A stretch of 55,586 nt of DNA from an uncultured Lachnospiraceae bacterium (GCA_947571775.1 CANOZK010000014.1:1-55586); one strand, 5' to 3'. Counted from the stretch's first letter, positions 7,477 through 18,132 are shown. Notes: a model not told the origin generated them from the sequence alone. A program made the numbers and translations.

Positions 7477-8531
7477 TTCTCTGGCACACCTCCTTTGCTT
7501 TTGCTCTTGTACCAAAGGCACATATACAGGGTAAGCGCTGTAATCAGCGGTGTGACCACCCAGCTCAGCAGCCAGCCGAACCATTCCTCAATCTGATAGC
7601 CATAAAAGGAGTTGACTGCGATGATATAGACCAGCAAGAGCATCCACAGGCGCAGCGGCTGAAGCCCGGCGTGCTCCAAGATATGGCTTCCATAGAAGAA
7701 AATACTTCCCAGAGAAAAGAACAGCCCATAAATCAAAAGCGCGATCCACAGCACATCAAACCTGGCCAGAATATCCCCTGGCAAATTCGTACCCGCCATC
7801 AGCGGCAGAATCGGAAACTTCTCACGAATCAAACGTTCCCATCCGAAAACCGCCTGAGACAATAACAGCGCAATCCCCAGCATAGCTCCCAGAATCAATA
7901 CCCCGGCAAATACCGGCTTTCTGGAGCTATTAGGCTTGGACACTCTGGAGAGCAAAAAGGGCAAAAATCCCAGATAAGACAGCGCGCAAAAAATCGTGTA
8001 AGAGCTGTCCAGGCTATCCGTCCACCGAAAAGCCCCCTGTACCGGATTGTTCACATAAACACTGTCTCCCTGAAAACAGGCCAGAAGATACAAAAGCAAA
8101 AATCCTCCTACTACCAAACTGCAGGAAACTTCCCCAATCCGTCCTCTCTTTTCCATCCCCATATGGCTCCCTGTCGCGCAGACCGTCAGGATCAGCAGTC
8201 CGGCCAGCCACTGGGGAACCCCGCTGATCAGATACGTGCAGACAAGCCGGGCTGTGGTAGCCAACAGATACGCCCCGGTAAACACCAGCGGAATCAGATA
8301 CAAAAGGGCAATCGTTTTCGGCAGGTTCTGATAAGCAGGTGCAATGCGGATCAACAGGATAATCACAAAATAATAAATGACAAAATTTGTCAGAATCCCG
8401 ATTAGGCCATTTGCCCCCAAAATATGGTGCGTGCCCGGAAGACACAGAAGAATCGGAACAATTAGGCTTAAAATCATCTGACGGCTCATCTGCCGATGGG
8501 AAATTCTCTGGTTATCAGCAAACATACGCAT
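7473..8531 (-). CDS. GerAB/ArcD/ProY-type germination permease
   Basis: 352 residues with about ten hydrophobic segments and the layout of the GerB family in the APC transporter superfamily. N-terminal ISHRQMSRQMILSLIVPILLC and the GVPQWL turn are characteristic. It is the membrane subunit thought to bind germinant in GerA-type receptors. Start overlaps the gerA stop (TAATG) and its stop overlaps gerC (ATGA), giving tight translational coupling through three receptor genes. Germinant cannot be inferred. Confidence 0.85.
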   Translation of the reverse strand: MRMFADNQRISHRQMSRQMILSLIVPILLCLPGTHHILGANGLIGILTNFVIYYFVIILLIRIAPAYQNLPKTIALLYLIPLVFTGAYLLATTARLVCTYLISGVPQWLAGLLILTVCATGSHMGMEKRGRIGEVSCSLVVGGFLLLYLLACFQGDSVYVNNPVQGAFRWTDSLDSSYTIFCALSYLGFLPFLLSRVSKPNSSRKPVFAGVLILGAMLGIALLLSQAVFGWERLIREKFPILPLMAGTNLPGDILARFDVLWIALLIYGLFFSLGSIFFYGSHILEHAGLQPLRLWMLLLVYIIAVNSFYGYQIEEWFGWLLSWVVTPLITALTLYMCLWYKSKSKGGVPEK

Positions 8532-10015
8532 TACCTTCCTTTCAGCCGTACCCGTTGGTCTTGGTTGGCAAAGATGGGACGCTCATTCATATACCGCAAC
8601 GGCCAGCGCAGGACACCATCACCCTGCTTTCTATCCAGCTCTTTGCCCACAAACGGCATCAGATAAGGGATCTGGAAACTTTTCAGTCCGGCCAGATGGC
8701 TGATTACCCCATAGACGCCCAGCAAAATTCCGAAAATTCCAAGGAAACCGCTCAAAAAGATAAACAGATACTTGAGCAGACGAAACGGGGCCGAAAATTC
8801 TTCGCTGGGTATGGCCAGGGAACCCAACGCCGTCAGCGCCACAATCATCACCACAATGGGGCTGACCAGATTCGCCTCCACGGCAGCCTGACCGATGATC
8901 AGCCCGCCCACAATCCCAATGGCATTTCCCAGCGCCCCAGGTATCCGCACGCCCGCCTCTCGGATCAGCTCAAACGAAAGTTCCAGAAACACCAACTCCA
9001 CAACACTGGAAAACGGAACCCCCTGTCGGGCTTCGGCAAAGGACAGCAGCAAATTCGTAGGCAGCACCTGTGTGTGAAAACGAGTGACGGCCAGATACAG
9101 GCCAGGCAGCAGCGTGGCCGTCAGCATAGCCAGGTAGCGCAGACAGCGCAAAAAAGAAACCAATTCAAAATGCTGGTAACGGTCTTCACTGACCTGCATA
9201 AAATTGTGAAACGTCGTGGGTAGAATCAAGGCAATCGGGGAGTTGTCACAGATCAGCACAATCCGCCCATTCAGAAGTTCCATAGCCGCCCGATCCGGCC
9301 TTTCCGTTGTCTGAAACTGCGGAAAAGGAGAATACCAGGTTTCTTCCGATAGCTGCTGGATAACGCCGCTGTCCATCACCCCGTCAATTTCAAACGAGGA
9401 CAGGCGGTTTTTGATTTCCTCCAGCAATTCCTCAGGCGCCAGATCTTCCACATACAGCAGATGCATCAGAGTATCGGAGCGCACGCCGCTGTAAGACTCG
9501 ACAATTTTCAAGCGCGTATCCTTTACCCGCTTTCGGATCAGAGCGGAATTGGTTTTTACCGAATCGGAAAATCCTTCCTTGGAGCCCCGAAGCACCTTCT
9601 CCCGATCTGCTTGTGTCACTCCCATGTTGGGATAGCCCTTGCTGGCAATTTTGATCGCCTGGTCAAAACCATCCATAAAAAAGATCGCGTTTCCGGCAAG
9701 CATAGCTTTCAGCGCGGCCTCCATGGTGGGAATCTCCGTCACATCCGAAATGCCCAGGGAATTGTATTTTAGAAATTCTTTCATCTGAGAAGGGGGAATT
9801 TCCCAGAAATGATTGATCAGCTTGCCAATCACCGAATCCTCCAGCATCATATTGGTGACCGCCACTTCAATATAAACCACCAGGCAGTCCACCTTCTTTC
9901 CCTCCCCTAGACGCATGGGGCGGATAACGATATCGTCGCAATGGTTTAATTTCTGACGGATATAATCTTCGTTGACACGCAGACTGGCCGAAACGGGGGT
10001 TTCGCAAGTATCCAT
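8531..10015 (-). CDS. GerA-family spore germination protein (GerAA)
   Basis: 494 residues from ATG at 10015 (AGGAGG, spacing 6). The N-terminal half is soluble: IVIRPMRLGEGKKVDCLVVYIE, and AILFMDGFDQAIKIASKGYP-like text with RGSKEGFSDSVKTNSALIRKR, the family signature. The C-terminal half has four to five membrane helices (about residues 290-460), including LPTNLLLSFAEARQGVPFSS and ELIREAGVRIPGALG. It assembles with GerB and GerC as the nutrient receptor of dormant spores. It is first in the operon behind a sigma-G-like promoter. Confidence 0.9.
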   Translation of the reverse strand: MDTCETPVSASLRVNEDYIRQKLNHCDDIVIRPMRLGEGKKVDCLVVYIEVAVTNMMLEDSVIGKLINHFWEIPPSQMKEFLKYNSLGISDVTEIPTMEAALKAMLAGNAIFFMDGFDQAIKIASKGYPNMGVTQADREKVLRGSKEGFSDSVKTNSALIRKRVKDTRLKIVESYSGVRSDTLMHLLYVEDLAPEELLEEIKNRLSSFEIDGVMDSGVIQQLSEETWYSPFPQFQTTERPDRAAMELLNGRIVLICDNSPIALILPTTFHNFMQVSEDRYQHFELVSFLRCLRYLAMLTATLLPGLYLAVTRFHTQVLPTNLLLSFAEARQGVPFSSVVELVFLELSFELIREAGVRIPGALGNAIGIVGGLIIGQAAVEANLVSPIVVMIVALTALGSLAIPSEEFSAPFRLLKYLFIFLSGFLGIFGILLGVYGVISHLAGLKSFQIPYLMPFVGKELDRKQGDGVLRWPLRYMNERPIFANQDQRVRLKGR

Positions 10016-10057
10016 GCCATACCTCCTTCCTGTGATGGACACATAAAATAGTTTTCT

Positions 10058-10087
10058 TATTATGAACCGTTTCATGGATTCTTATTC
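10058..10087 (-). promoter_or_regulatory. Sigma-G (forespore) type promoter of the gerA operon
   Basis: On the minus strand GAATA (10087-10083), exactly 18 bases, CATAATA (10064-10058). Both boxes match the sigma-G/F consensus (gHATR, CATWHTA) in full, 43 bases upstream of the gerA start. The rest of 10088-10353 holds only the hairpin at 10221-10249 and no gene I can support. Confidence 0.7.
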
Positions 10088-10220
10088 ACCCAAAAATATT
10101 CCGGCGAATCTGACAAACCCGACACTTTTCATTGCTTTTTGGCTCTTTTTTCGTTCTTTTTTGTTTGTGGAGCTTATTCTATATACACCTTGCAGACACA
10201 CTAGTCCCAAAATGAAAATG

Positions 10221-10249
10221 GGCGAGAAGCCATTTGGGGCTTTCCCGCC
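10221..10249. terminator. Hairpin terminator downstream of the restriction-modification genes
   Basis: GGCGAGAAGCC (10221-10231) pairs with GGCTTTCCCGCC (10238-10249), with one G-U pair and one mismatch. T5 follows on the plus strand and the minus-strand 3' side is T-rich (CATTTTCATTTTG). Confidence 0.5.
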
Positions 10250-10353
10250 TTTTTACTTAGCAGTAAAGATAGATAAAACTATCAATATCAGCACATAAAT
10301 GTGTTTCATACCTTGATCATGAACCTTATTAAACAGACCAGACATTGGTGAAA

Positions 10354-11244
10354 TTACTCAATAAATCTCCAAATATCTTCTATAAGCAAAGCATCAAGGG
10401 ATCGAATTTGAGATGATAAAATATTATCGGTCAGCATATTAGGTCTTAAATCACAATAATAAACGCCATCTAAAGGATTTAATTTGACAGTATACCCTTT
10501 GAAATGCCCCGTCAAAAAAGTTGTATTGACACCAAAGCGGGGTTCTCTTCCTTTTCGTTGAACATCGTTGAGAAATACTGCAAAATGCGGCGTAGTTTTA
10601 TTTGTCAAGCGATTGTACAAAAACTTATCAATAAATATTTTGTCTATCCTGTCTTTACTGGAAGTCTTTACAGAACCAATAGCCCTTACTTCGCCGCTTT
10701 CTTCAACAATAATATCATGCTGATAAGACATTTTAAACAATTCCTCATTGTCTACAATAACCGGAACCGACACAACTCCATCATGAACAGGAATTCCAAT
10801 ATCGCACAAAATCAATCTTATGTAACGCTCAAATAAGTCTCCGTTGATTTTTCGGGCTTTGTTGCTTTCTCCCGCCGGAAGCGCATCTAATGTGACACCA
10901 ATCATTTGTTGACATGTATATATAAATTTGTTTATCAAGTCTCTAAGGCGAGGCTCCTCTTTGATTTCCCGTACATGTTGCATTACATAGCCAAATTCTT
11001 GTTTTGCTAGTTGAAAATCCTCAACAGAAATCAAGAGATTGCTGTTTATTGGACGCGAAACATTAAAATTTCCATCTTCACGATATTGAAAAAAGTGGTA
11101 ATGATTTTCATTCTGAGAGACGATGACGGCTTGTAGGCCATCAAAAATAAAAGATAAATATTCTTCACAAAACGCAGAATAATCGTCAATGGTTTGAAAG
11201 CGATCTTTGTTTTTTGCCCACTCTACTAATTGTGACAGAGTCAT
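10354..11244 (-). CDS. Type II restriction endonuclease (specificity unknown)
   Basis: 296 residues. Its start overlaps the methyltransferase stop by 4 bases, which is the main evidence that it is the cognate nuclease. Around residues 175-215, KINGDLFERYIRLIL and DIIVEESGEVRAIGSVKTSS look like a PD-(D/E)xK-type core (Asp, then SVK, with a following KDR). C-terminal strands include TPHFAVFLNDVQRKG and GYTVKLNPLDGVYYCDL. A+T content is visibly higher than in the ger and ispE neighbours, as expected for a transferred restriction module. Recognition sequence cannot be deduced. Confidence 0.65.
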   Translation of the reverse strand: MTLSQLVEWAKNKDRFQTIDDYSAFCEEYLSFIFDGLQAVIVSQNENHYHFFQYREDGNFNVSRPINSNLLISVEDFQLAKQEFGYVMQHVREIKEEPRLRDLINKFIYTCQQMIGVTLDALPAGESNKARKINGDLFERYIRLILCDIGIPVHDGVVSVPVIVDNEELFKMSYQHDIIVEESGEVRAIGSVKTSSKDRIDKIFIDKFLYNRLTNKTTPHFAVFLNDVQRKGREPRFGVNTTFLTGHFKGYTVKLNPLDGVYYCDLRPNMLTDNILSSQIRSLDALLIEDIWRFIE

Positions 11245-12218
11245 CTTATGGATTCTCTCCTTTTTACATTTTCTTTATCATACTCGATCCATTTTTCTAT
11301 TGGTTGCAAAAAAACATGGTCTATTCTTTTGATTGCCCAAGAATTATATTCTTCGTTCATTTCACAGCCAATCCACAGTCGTTGTAATTGTTCAGCAACT
11401 ACCAAGGTTGTTCCTGACCCAGAAAAAGGGTCAAGTACAATATCGCCTACTTGGCTTGACGCTAGTATAAGTTTCCGAAGCAATTCCTCGGGCTTCTGGG
11501 TGGGATGCTTTGTCTTTTCTCCCATCCCATTGCAAGTAGTTGGAATTTCAAATACATCTTTCGGTTTAGCACCTAACGGATTCGGCGTCCATACTGGAGT
11601 TGCCTTTTTACCGTTTGAATACTGACTGCTTTCCGCTTGTGGGTGTGCAGGATATTTTAAAGTATGATTACCATAAGGAATTCTAATTTCATCCACATTT
11701 AACTCAAATTTCTTAGTTTTTCTAAGATGCAAAATACTTTCATGGGCTCTTCCCCAGTCGCTTCCGAGATTAGCTTTATTTCTATAATGCCAAATTAGCC
11801 ATTTACATCCTGAGAAATAGCGCATTGCAGGGTGCTTTAAATCAGCTAAAATTTCACTAAACCCACAAATATATAAGCTGCCCGTAGGTTTAAGAATTCG
11901 TGAAGCTTCGCTTATCCATTGCAATGACCATTCAATATAATCTTCTTGTGAATCAAATTTATCCCAATCTGCTTTTTTTATGTTATAAGGCGGATCGGCA
12001 AAAATTAAATCAACCGATTCATCCTGTAATGTTTTTAGCCATTGTAAACTATCATCTGTAAAAATCAGCCCATTCTTTCTAATATAAGTGGGCTGATTTT
12101 TTGTTTCTGTGTGAAAAACCTGTAAATGAAAAAGTTTTGATTCCGTAAAAGAACAATTTTTCATAGATTCCATTTCTAAAGAAAGCTGCTTTGATGTTTG
12201 TAAGGTTTTAGGGGGCAT
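11241..12218 (-). CDS. Type II DNA methyltransferase, beta class (N6-adenine or N4-cytosine)
   Basis: 325 residues from ATG at 12218 (GGAGG, spacing about 8). The catalytic motif DPPYNIKKADWD (motif IV, about residue 80) precedes the AdoMet motif DPFSGSGTT (motif I, about residue 265), the order of beta-class enzymes. TKHPTQKPEELLRKLI is the typical motif X to I lead-in. DPPY favours adenine N6 methylation. It protects host DNA from the nuclease encoded immediately downstream. The first ~45 residues are extra to the catalytic domain. AT-rich relative to surroundings; the pair sits between the gerA operon and ispE without disrupting either. Confidence 0.88.
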   Translation of the reverse strand: MPPKTLQTSKQLSLEMESMKNCSFTESKLFHLQVFHTETKNQPTYIRKNGLIFTDDSLQWLKTLQDESVDLIFADPPYNIKKADWDKFDSQEDYIEWSLQWISEASRILKPTGSLYICGFSEILADLKHPAMRYFSGCKWLIWHYRNKANLGSDWGRAHESILHLRKTKKFELNVDEIRIPYGNHTLKYPAHPQAESSQYSNGKKATPVWTPNPLGAKPKDVFEIPTTCNGMGEKTKHPTQKPEELLRKLILASSQVGDIVLDPFSGSGTTLVVAEQLQRLWIGCEMNEEYNSWAIKRIDHVFLQPIEKWIEYDKENVKRRESIR

Positions 12219-12288
12219 ACCTTTTCCTCCACGAATATCTTCTTACGTATAGCCTATTTCACTGCAAATCCTGCCTTGCTCCATTCTA

Positions 12289-13158
12289 TTATTTTCTTCT
12301 TCTGCTGTTAAAAAAACGAGTGGCAAAGACAGTCTTTGCCAGTTGGCTTTCCCGCAGAGCGTTGGCTGCTTTTTGCTGTGTCTCCCAGGAGGTAAAAAGA
12401 CCGAATACCGTAGGCCCGCTTCCGCTCATCATGGCATGGAACGCGCCGTTTTCCAGCATCAAATCTTTAATCTGTCCGATAACCGGGTTTTCTCTTGTAA
12501 GCCCTGGTTCAAATACATTTTTCATATGGGGGATCATTGCGGATAAATCGTTGTCCCGGATTGCCTGTGCCAGAGCATAAATGTCGGGGTGTCCGGTGAT
12601 TTCGGACAGGCGCAGCGATTCGTATGCCTGCCTGGTCGAAACGTTGAGCGCCGGTTTTCCAACCAGTACATAGCAGTCGGGCGCCGCAGGAAGCATGGTT
12701 AATTTCTCGCCAATCCCTTCTGCCAGAGCTGTCCCACGCATCACACAATAGGGCACATCTGCGCCGATAGCCAGCCCGCGCTGCATCAACTCGCGTTTGG
12801 TCAGTCTCAGATGAAACAGACGGTTGACCGCGACCAGCGTGGCGGCGGCGTCGGAGCTTCCGCCCGCCATGCCCGCCGATACCGGTATAAATTTCTGCAA
12901 ATCAATCCGCAGCCCACGCCGGATATGGAATTCATCCATCAATAGCTGAGCGGCCTTGTAAACCAGGTTCCGCTCATCGGTGGGTATATAAGGGAGGTTC
13001 GTATGCAGACGGATTCCCGGCCGGGCCGCTTTGTACAGATGGAGCACATCATACATTTGAATCGTCTGCATAATCATCCGTACCTCGTGATATCCATCTT
13101 CGCGTTTCCGGATCACATCCAGGCCCAGATTGATTTTTGCCAGTGCCTTTACCTTCAT
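12289..13158 (-). CDS. ispE: 4-diphosphocytidyl-2-C-methyl-D-erythritol kinase
   Basis: 289 residues, normal length. GHMP kinase signatures are [19 protein letters not shown] at the N-terminus, [17 protein letters not shown] (ATP loop) near residue 95, and [12 protein letters not shown] near residue 250. It phosphorylates CDP-methylerythritol in the MEP isoprenoid pathway. Start overlaps the upstream hydratase stop by 4 bases. Last gene of an apparent peptidase-hydratase-ispE operon. Confidence 0.95.
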   Translation of the reverse strand: MKVKALAKINLGLDVIRKREDGYHEVRMIMQTIQMYDVLHLYKAARPGIRLHTNLPYIPTDERNLVYKAAQLLMDEFHIRRGLRIDLQKFIPVSAGMAGGSSDAAATLVAVNRLFHLRLTKRELMQRGLAIGADVPYCVMRGTALAEGIGEKLTMLPAAPDCYVLVGKPALNVSTRQAYESLRLSEITGHPDIYALAQAIRDNDLSAMIPHMKNVFEPGLTRENPVIGQIKDLMLENGAFHAMMSGSGPTVFGLFTSWETQQKAANALRESQLAKTVFATRFFNSRRRK

Positions 13159-15428
13159 TTGGATTTCCTGTTATAGTTGATCAGACATCCCCGGAGAATG
13201 ATTTCCCGTTCATCGTCTGTCAGTTCCCCCATGGTAACCGTAAAAGGCTTGAGACCGTCTCTTACGCAAAATACCTGGATGGTATCGGATTTTTCCGAAA
13301 CAGCTTTGCGCACATCCGGCAGGAATAAATAATCCCCGTTTTCAAAAGGCAGCTCCTTCGCCGCTGTCAAAAGAGGCAGCATTCCCCAGTTGATCAGATT
13401 GGAGCGGTAACGCTTGGTGGCATACTCTCTGGCGATATTCGCCCAGCCGCCCAGCACCTTCTGGCAGGAGGCCGCCTGCTCCCTGGCCGAGCCGTCTCCC
13501 GGTTTTTCTGCAAAAATCGTGCTACCCACACCCAGATTTGCAGCATCGTTTGCTTTTATTTGCGGATATTGTTTCTGTATCTTTTCCAGCACAGACGCAA
13601 GCTCCGGCAGCGCCCGGACGGGGTCTTCTCCCTGGCGGATAGCGTCCTCTGCTTTTTGCACTTCTTTGGCTCTTCCCACGTAAGCCGGGTCTTTTCTGGA
13701 GAGGGTAAATTCTGCCAGCCCCAGCGGATTGGAGCGATAGGAAGAAGTTTCTCCAGACGGAATCAGTTCGTCGGTGGTAGTCACCGGATCGTGGATCTCG
13801 GAAACCACTTTCAAAATCAAATGTTCGGGCAGCGCCGCCATAGACGGCCAGTCTTTGATATTTGGCCCCAACTGGATTTCCGTGTCTGGATCGGCTTTGC
13901 CTTTGCTGTCAAATACCCGGTTCTGGTAAATCGCCTGGTCAAAGAAATATTTCGGCCTCTGATAAGTGCCGTCGTATTCGGTCGCCGGAGTCAAAAAGCC
14001 CTTGTTTGCCGCGGTGGCCGCTATGGAACGGGCATCCATCAATGCCACAGAGGAAATCTGGCCGTTTTGGATCTTAGAGCCCTCCCGGTTAGGGAAATTC
14101 CTGGTGGAATGACGGATACTCAAAGCCCCGTTGGAAGGCGTATCGCCTGCGCCGAAGCAAGGCCCGCAGAACGCGGTTTTTACCACTGCGCCTGTGCGCA
14201 TCAGATCCGCCAGCACTCCGTTTTTCGCCAGTTCCATATAAATCGGCGTACTGGCTGGGTAAACGCTCAATGTAAACCGGTCTGCGCCGATGCTGGAACC
14301 GCGCAAAATATCCGCTGCGTCGCAGATGTTCTCATAACCGCCGCCGGCGCATCCGGCGACGATTCCCTGCTCCACGTAGAGCTTTCCATCGACGATTTTA
14401 TCCTGCAAGGAAAACTCCACCTGGCCGTCCAGGCTTACCTGCGCCCGTTTCTCCACGTCTGCCAGCACGTCCTTTAAATTGGCGTTCACTTCGTCTATGG
14501 TATAGGTATTGCTGGGATGGAACGGCATCGCAATCATCGGCCGTATTTCGCTCAAATCGATCTCGATCATTCCGTCGTAATAAGCAATCTGACCTGGATT
14601 TAACTCCTGGTACTCTTCGCTTCTTCCGTGTATCTCATAAAACTCCTGAATTTTCTCATCGGTTCTCCAGATGGAGGACAGGCAAGTCGTCTCTGTGGTC
14701 ATCACATCCACGCCAATGCGGAAATCTGCGGACAGATTGGATACGCCCGGCCCAACAAATTCCATGACTTTATTTTTGACATAGCCGTTGTCAAAAACTT
14801 CTCCAATGATCGCCAAAGCCACATCCTGAGGCCCAACGCCCGGCACAGGTTCCCCTTTCAGATAAACGCCTATTACTTCCGGCATCGGAATATCATAGGT
14901 CTGCTCCAAGAGCTGTTTGACCAGCTCCGGTCCGCCTTCCCCCATAGCCATGGTTCCCAGCGCCCCATAACGAGTATGACTGTCGGAACCCAGAATCATT
15001 TTTCCGCCCCCGGCCAGCATTTCACGTGCATATTGGTGAATGACCGCCTGATGCGGGGGTACATAGACGCCGCCGTATTTCTTGGCACAGGTTAGGCCAA
15101 ACATATGGTCGTCCTCGTTGATGGTTCCTCCTACTGCGCACAGGGAATTGTGACAGTTGGTCAGCACGTAAGGAACCGGAAATTTCTCCAGGCCGGAAGC
15201 CCTGGCTGTCTGTATGATTCCCACAAATGTAATATCATGAGAGGTCAGCTTGTCAAATTTAATCTGAAGCTTTTCCATGGAATCCGATGTATTGTGCGCC
15301 TTTAAGATTCCATAGGCAATCGTATGTTTCGCCGCTTCCTCCCTGGAGATTTCGATGCCGGCTTTGGCCGGCTCCTCCACAATCTCCCGGCCGCCTTTCA
15401 GATATACGCCTTTTTCGTATAATTTCAT
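13155..15428 (-). CDS. Aconitase-family hydratase (YbhJ-like)
   Basis: 757 residues. Aconitase features are [32 protein letters not shown], and three cysteines placed for a 4Fe-4S cluster ([16 protein letters not shown] and [11 protein letters not shown]), followed by the swivel domain with [19 protein letters not shown]. Size and order match the YbhJ/hydratase branch rather than citrate aconitase AcnA or the two-subunit LeuCD. It would carry out an iron-sulfur hydro-lyase reaction; substrate not known. ATGA overlaps on both sides couple it to the zincin peptidase and ispE. Confidence 0.8.
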   Translation of the reverse strand: MKLYEKGVYLKGGREIVEEPAKAGIEISREEAAKHTIAYGILKAHNTSDSMEKLQIKFDKLTSHDITFVGIIQTARASGLEKFPVPYVLTNCHNSLCAVGGTINEDDHMFGLTCAKKYGGVYVPPHQAVIHQYAREMLAGGGKMILGSDSHTRYGALGTMAMGEGGPELVKQLLEQTYDIPMPEVIGVYLKGEPVPGVGPQDVALAIIGEVFDNGYVKNKVMEFVGPGVSNLSADFRIGVDVMTTETTCLSSIWRTDEKIQEFYEIHGRSEEYQELNPGQIAYYDGMIEIDLSEIRPMIAMPFHPSNTYTIDEVNANLKDVLADVEKRAQVSLDGQVEFSLQDKIVDGKLYVEQGIVAGCAGGGYENICDAADILRGSSIGADRFTLSVYPASTPIYMELAKNGVLADLMRTGAVVKTAFCGPCFGAGDTPSNGALSIRHSTRNFPNREGSKIQNGQISSVALMDARSIAATAANKGFLTPATEYDGTYQRPKYFFDQAIYQNRVFDSKGKADPDTEIQLGPNIKDWPSMAALPEHLILKVVSEIHDPVTTTDELIPSGETSSYRSNPLGLAEFTLSRKDPAYVGRAKEVQKAEDAIRQGEDPVRALPELASVLEKIQKQYPQIKANDAANLGVGSTIFAEKPGDGSAREQAASCQKVLGGWANIAREYATKRYRSNLINWGMLPLLTAAKELPFENGDYLFLPDVRKAVSEKSDTIQVFCVRDGLKPFTVTMGELTDDEREIILRGCLINYNRKSK

Positions 15429-15835
15429 ATATTTTCTCTCCTCCTGTTTCTTCCGTTCAAAAAATAATCCCCGCGTTTATAGCTTGCCATTCTCCGCTGA
15501 TCCTCCAGATCCAGATCATGCTCTCCGGCCAAGGATTCCAGATGGTGCTGAAACTCATGCAAAACCGTATGGCGGACTTTCTTTCTCAGCACTTCAATAT
15601 CTGAATTTCCATACAGCTTTTCAAAAGAGCCGTAATAAATATGAATGGATCGGCCCAGCGTAGGACTCACCCGGTACTGCCCCAGCACCCACAGAGGATT
15701 CCAGGGATCGCTGGCGGGATGCAGCTTTGCTTCCAGCATGAGCAAAATGCCGTTGTTCAGTTCCTGAAAAAATTCCCTGGGAATCTCATCTGCAATATCA
15801 TCCAACATTTCCAAAAACTCTTCTTCTGATATCAT
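15425..15835 (-). CDS. Zincin-like metallopeptidase family protein
   Basis: 136 residues from [19 protein letters not shown] at 15835 (AGGAGG, spacing 6); an in-frame codon at 15895 lacks a site. The motif [17 protein letters not shown] carries HExxH followed by a downstream acidic/His segment, as in the short PF06262 metallopeptidase family. Proteolytic activity of this family is not well established. First gene of a coupled trio with the hydratase and ispE. Confidence 0.78.
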   Translation of the reverse strand: MISEEEFLEMLDDIADEIPREFFQELNNGILLMLEAKLHPASDPWNPLWVLGQYRVSPTLGRSIHIYYGSFEKLYGNSDIEVLRKKVRHTVLHEFQHHLESLAGEHDLDLEDQRRMASYKRGDYFLNGRNRRRENI

Positions 15836-15924
15836 AAGACTCCTCCTAAAAATGAAAGTCATGTCAAAACATTCGGGACTTTCACAGTAAACCATTTCTC
15901 CATTATAAACGATCCGTCCGAAAG

Positions 15925-18114
15925 TTACAACTTTATCTTTGAAAAAGCATCTGCAAAGGCGGTATTTACCGGCTCCTCTTTTTGTTTTCTCAGATAATTC
16001 TGCACATCCTTTTTGGATACGCCTGCCCCTTCCTTTTCCCGGCGGGCCTTGAAAGCCGACAGCTTTTCTTTATGGCCGCAGCCGCATACAAAGACCTCTT
16101 CCTCGCCCTTTTTGATCAATTCCATCTTCTTATGGCAGTTCGGGCAGCGGGCGTTGGACAGGCGGGCGACTGTCTCCCGGTGGCCGCACTCCCGATCCTG
16201 GCAGACCAAAAGACGGGCATTCTTGCCGTTGACCGCCAACATCCGTTTGCCGCACACCGGACATTTGGTATTGGTGATGTTGTCGTGGCGGAAGCTGCCT
16301 TCCCCGGCCCGGATCTGGCCGATCAGCTCTTTGGTATAATTCTGGATATCCCCCAAAAATGCCTCTTTTTTCAGTCCGCCCTTAGCAATGCTTCCCAGGC
16401 GCATCTCCCAGTCTGCCGTTAGCTCCGGCTTTTTCAAATCCTGCGGCACCAGCTCCAAAAGCTGTTTCGCCTTGGATGTGAGATGGATTTCCTGGCCTCT
16501 TTTTTCCATCAGAAACGAATGAAACAGCTTTTCGATAATATCCGCCCTGGTTGCCACGGTTCCTAAGCCGCCAGTTTCTCCCAATGTCTTTTTGGCCTTT
16601 GCATCCTGGGATTCCATATATTTGACCGGATTTTCCATGGCAGACAGCAGCGTGGCCTCGTTAAAATAAGCCGGGGGCTTTGTCTTTCCGGTGGTAAGCT
16701 TGACCGACTCCGCTTTCAAAACCTTGTTTTTCTCCATCGGAGGAAGCGTCTGGTCTGCCGGACGATCCGGCTGGCCTTCCGCCTCCTCTTCCCAGTCCTC
16801 CGCCTGATTTCCATACACCGCTTTCCAGCCTGGAGCAGTCACTTCTTTGCCCCTTGCGGTAAAAGAATAGTCCCCGCATTTTGCCTTTAGAATACTCTGC
16901 TGGTATTCAAACGGCGGGTACAGCACGCTTAAAAACCGCCGCACCACCAAATCGTAAATCTTGCGTTCCTCCGCCGTCATATGCTCCAACTGGACAAACT
17001 GCTCCGTGGGGATGATGGCGTGATGGTCGCTGACCTTGCTGTCGTCTACAAAAGACGGACTGGCCTTGATGGGCTTCATGGACAGCGGCCCCGCCAGGCT
17101 CCGGTATGGTCCGATGCTGACTGCCTTCAGGCGTTCCTTTAACGTCCCCACCACATCGGTTCCGATATACCGGGAATCGGTGCGGGGATAGGTCAGGACT
17201 TTGTGATTCTCGTACAGCCGCTGCATAATATTCAGCGTTTCTTTTGCCGAATAGCCAAACCGCCGGTTGGCGTCCCTTTGCAGTTCTGTCAAATCATACA
17301 GGCCGGGAGCATAAGCCTTTTTGGCCTTTTTCTCCACAGAATAAACCTTTAAGCTCTGACCCTGGACGGCTTTTTGAATCTCGTGGGCTTTTTCTTTGGA
17401 AAATGTGCGGCCGCTCCCGCTCTTTTCTTCCTGCCAGATCCAGTCGATGTCTCCGGCCTTTACCGTGATCCCATAATACTCCTGGGGGCGGAATTTCCGG
17501 ATCTCTTCTTCTCTCTTTGCAATCATAGCAAGCGTCGGCGTCTGCACCCGTCCGCAGGAAAGCTGGGCATTGTGCTTGCAGGTGAGGGCACGGGTGGCAT
17601 TGATACCCACCAGCCAGTCCGCCTGCGCCCGGCAGACGGCGGCAGCGTATAGATTCTGATACTGTCGCCCGTCCTTTAAATGAGCAAATCCCTCCCGGAT
17701 CGCTTTGTCTGTAACCGAGGAGATCCACAGCCTTTTGATCGGTTTGCGGCAGCCGGACTTTTCCAAAATCCACCGCGCCACCAGTTCCCCTTCCCTTCCT
17801 GCGTCCGTGGCAATGATGATTTCCCCCACGTCACTGCGAAAAAGTTGGGATTTTACAGCCTGGTACTGCTTGGCCGTCTGTTTGATAACTACCAGCTCCA
17901 TTTTCTTCGGAAGCATCGGGAGATCCTCCATCTTCCATTCCCGATACTTCTTATCGTAGCCCTCCGGGTCTGCCAGAGTGACCAGATGTCCCAAAGCCCA
18001 TGTGACTACGTAGTCTTTCCCCTCGATACAGCCGTTTGATTTTTTGCCACATTTTAACACCCGCGCAATATCGCGTGCAACGGACGGCTTCTCTGCCAAT
18101 ACTAATCGCTTCAT
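15925..18114 (-). CDS. topB: DNA topoisomerase III
   Basis: 729 residues. TOPRIM domain: LVLAEKPSVARDIARVL and IIATDAGREGELVARWI. Active-site tyrosine in VLTYPRTDSRYI, and central motifs LSCGRVQTPTLAMI and GLGTVATRADIIEKL. Near the C-terminus, CPVCGKRML...CQDRECG and CPNCHKKMEL...CGCGHKE are two zinc-ribbon-like units. Type IA enzyme that decatenates and relaxes negatively supercoiled DNA. TopB of this kind is also common on conjugative elements, but no conjugation genes are nearby, so it is taken as chromosomal. It follows the cyclase gene by 18 bases. Confidence 0.93.
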   Translation of the reverse strand: MKRLVLAEKPSVARDIARVLKCGKKSNGCIEGKDYVVTWALGHLVTLADPEGYDKKYREWKMEDLPMLPKKMELVVIKQTAKQYQAVKSQLFRSDVGEIIIATDAGREGELVARWILEKSGCRKPIKRLWISSVTDKAIREGFAHLKDGRQYQNLYAAAVCRAQADWLVGINATRALTCKHNAQLSCGRVQTPTLAMIAKREEEIRKFRPQEYYGITVKAGDIDWIWQEEKSGSGRTFSKEKAHEIQKAVQGQSLKVYSVEKKAKKAYAPGLYDLTELQRDANRRFGYSAKETLNIMQRLYENHKVLTYPRTDSRYIGTDVVGTLKERLKAVSIGPYRSLAGPLSMKPIKASPSFVDDSKVSDHHAIIPTEQFVQLEHMTAEERKIYDLVVRRFLSVLYPPFEYQQSILKAKCGDYSFTARGKEVTAPGWKAVYGNQAEDWEEEAEGQPDRPADQTLPPMEKNKVLKAESVKLTTGKTKPPAYFNEATLLSAMENPVKYMESQDAKAKKTLGETGGLGTVATRADIIEKLFHSFLMEKRGQEIHLTSKAKQLLELVPQDLKKPELTADWEMRLGSIAKGGLKKEAFLGDIQNYTKELIGQIRAGEGSFRHDNITNTKCPVCGKRMLAVNGKNARLLVCQDRECGHRETVARLSNARCPNCHKKMELIKKGEEEVFVCGCGHKEKLSAFKARREKEGAGVSKKDVQNYLRKQKEEPVNTAFADAFSKIKL

Positions 18115-18132
18115 TTTCTCTTTGCCCCTTTC

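Noticed and set aside
13560..14477. 305-codon plus-strand ORF opposite the hydratase
   Set aside because: Antisense shadow of the aconitase-family gene; Arg/His/Gln-rich composition typical of reverse-frame translation.
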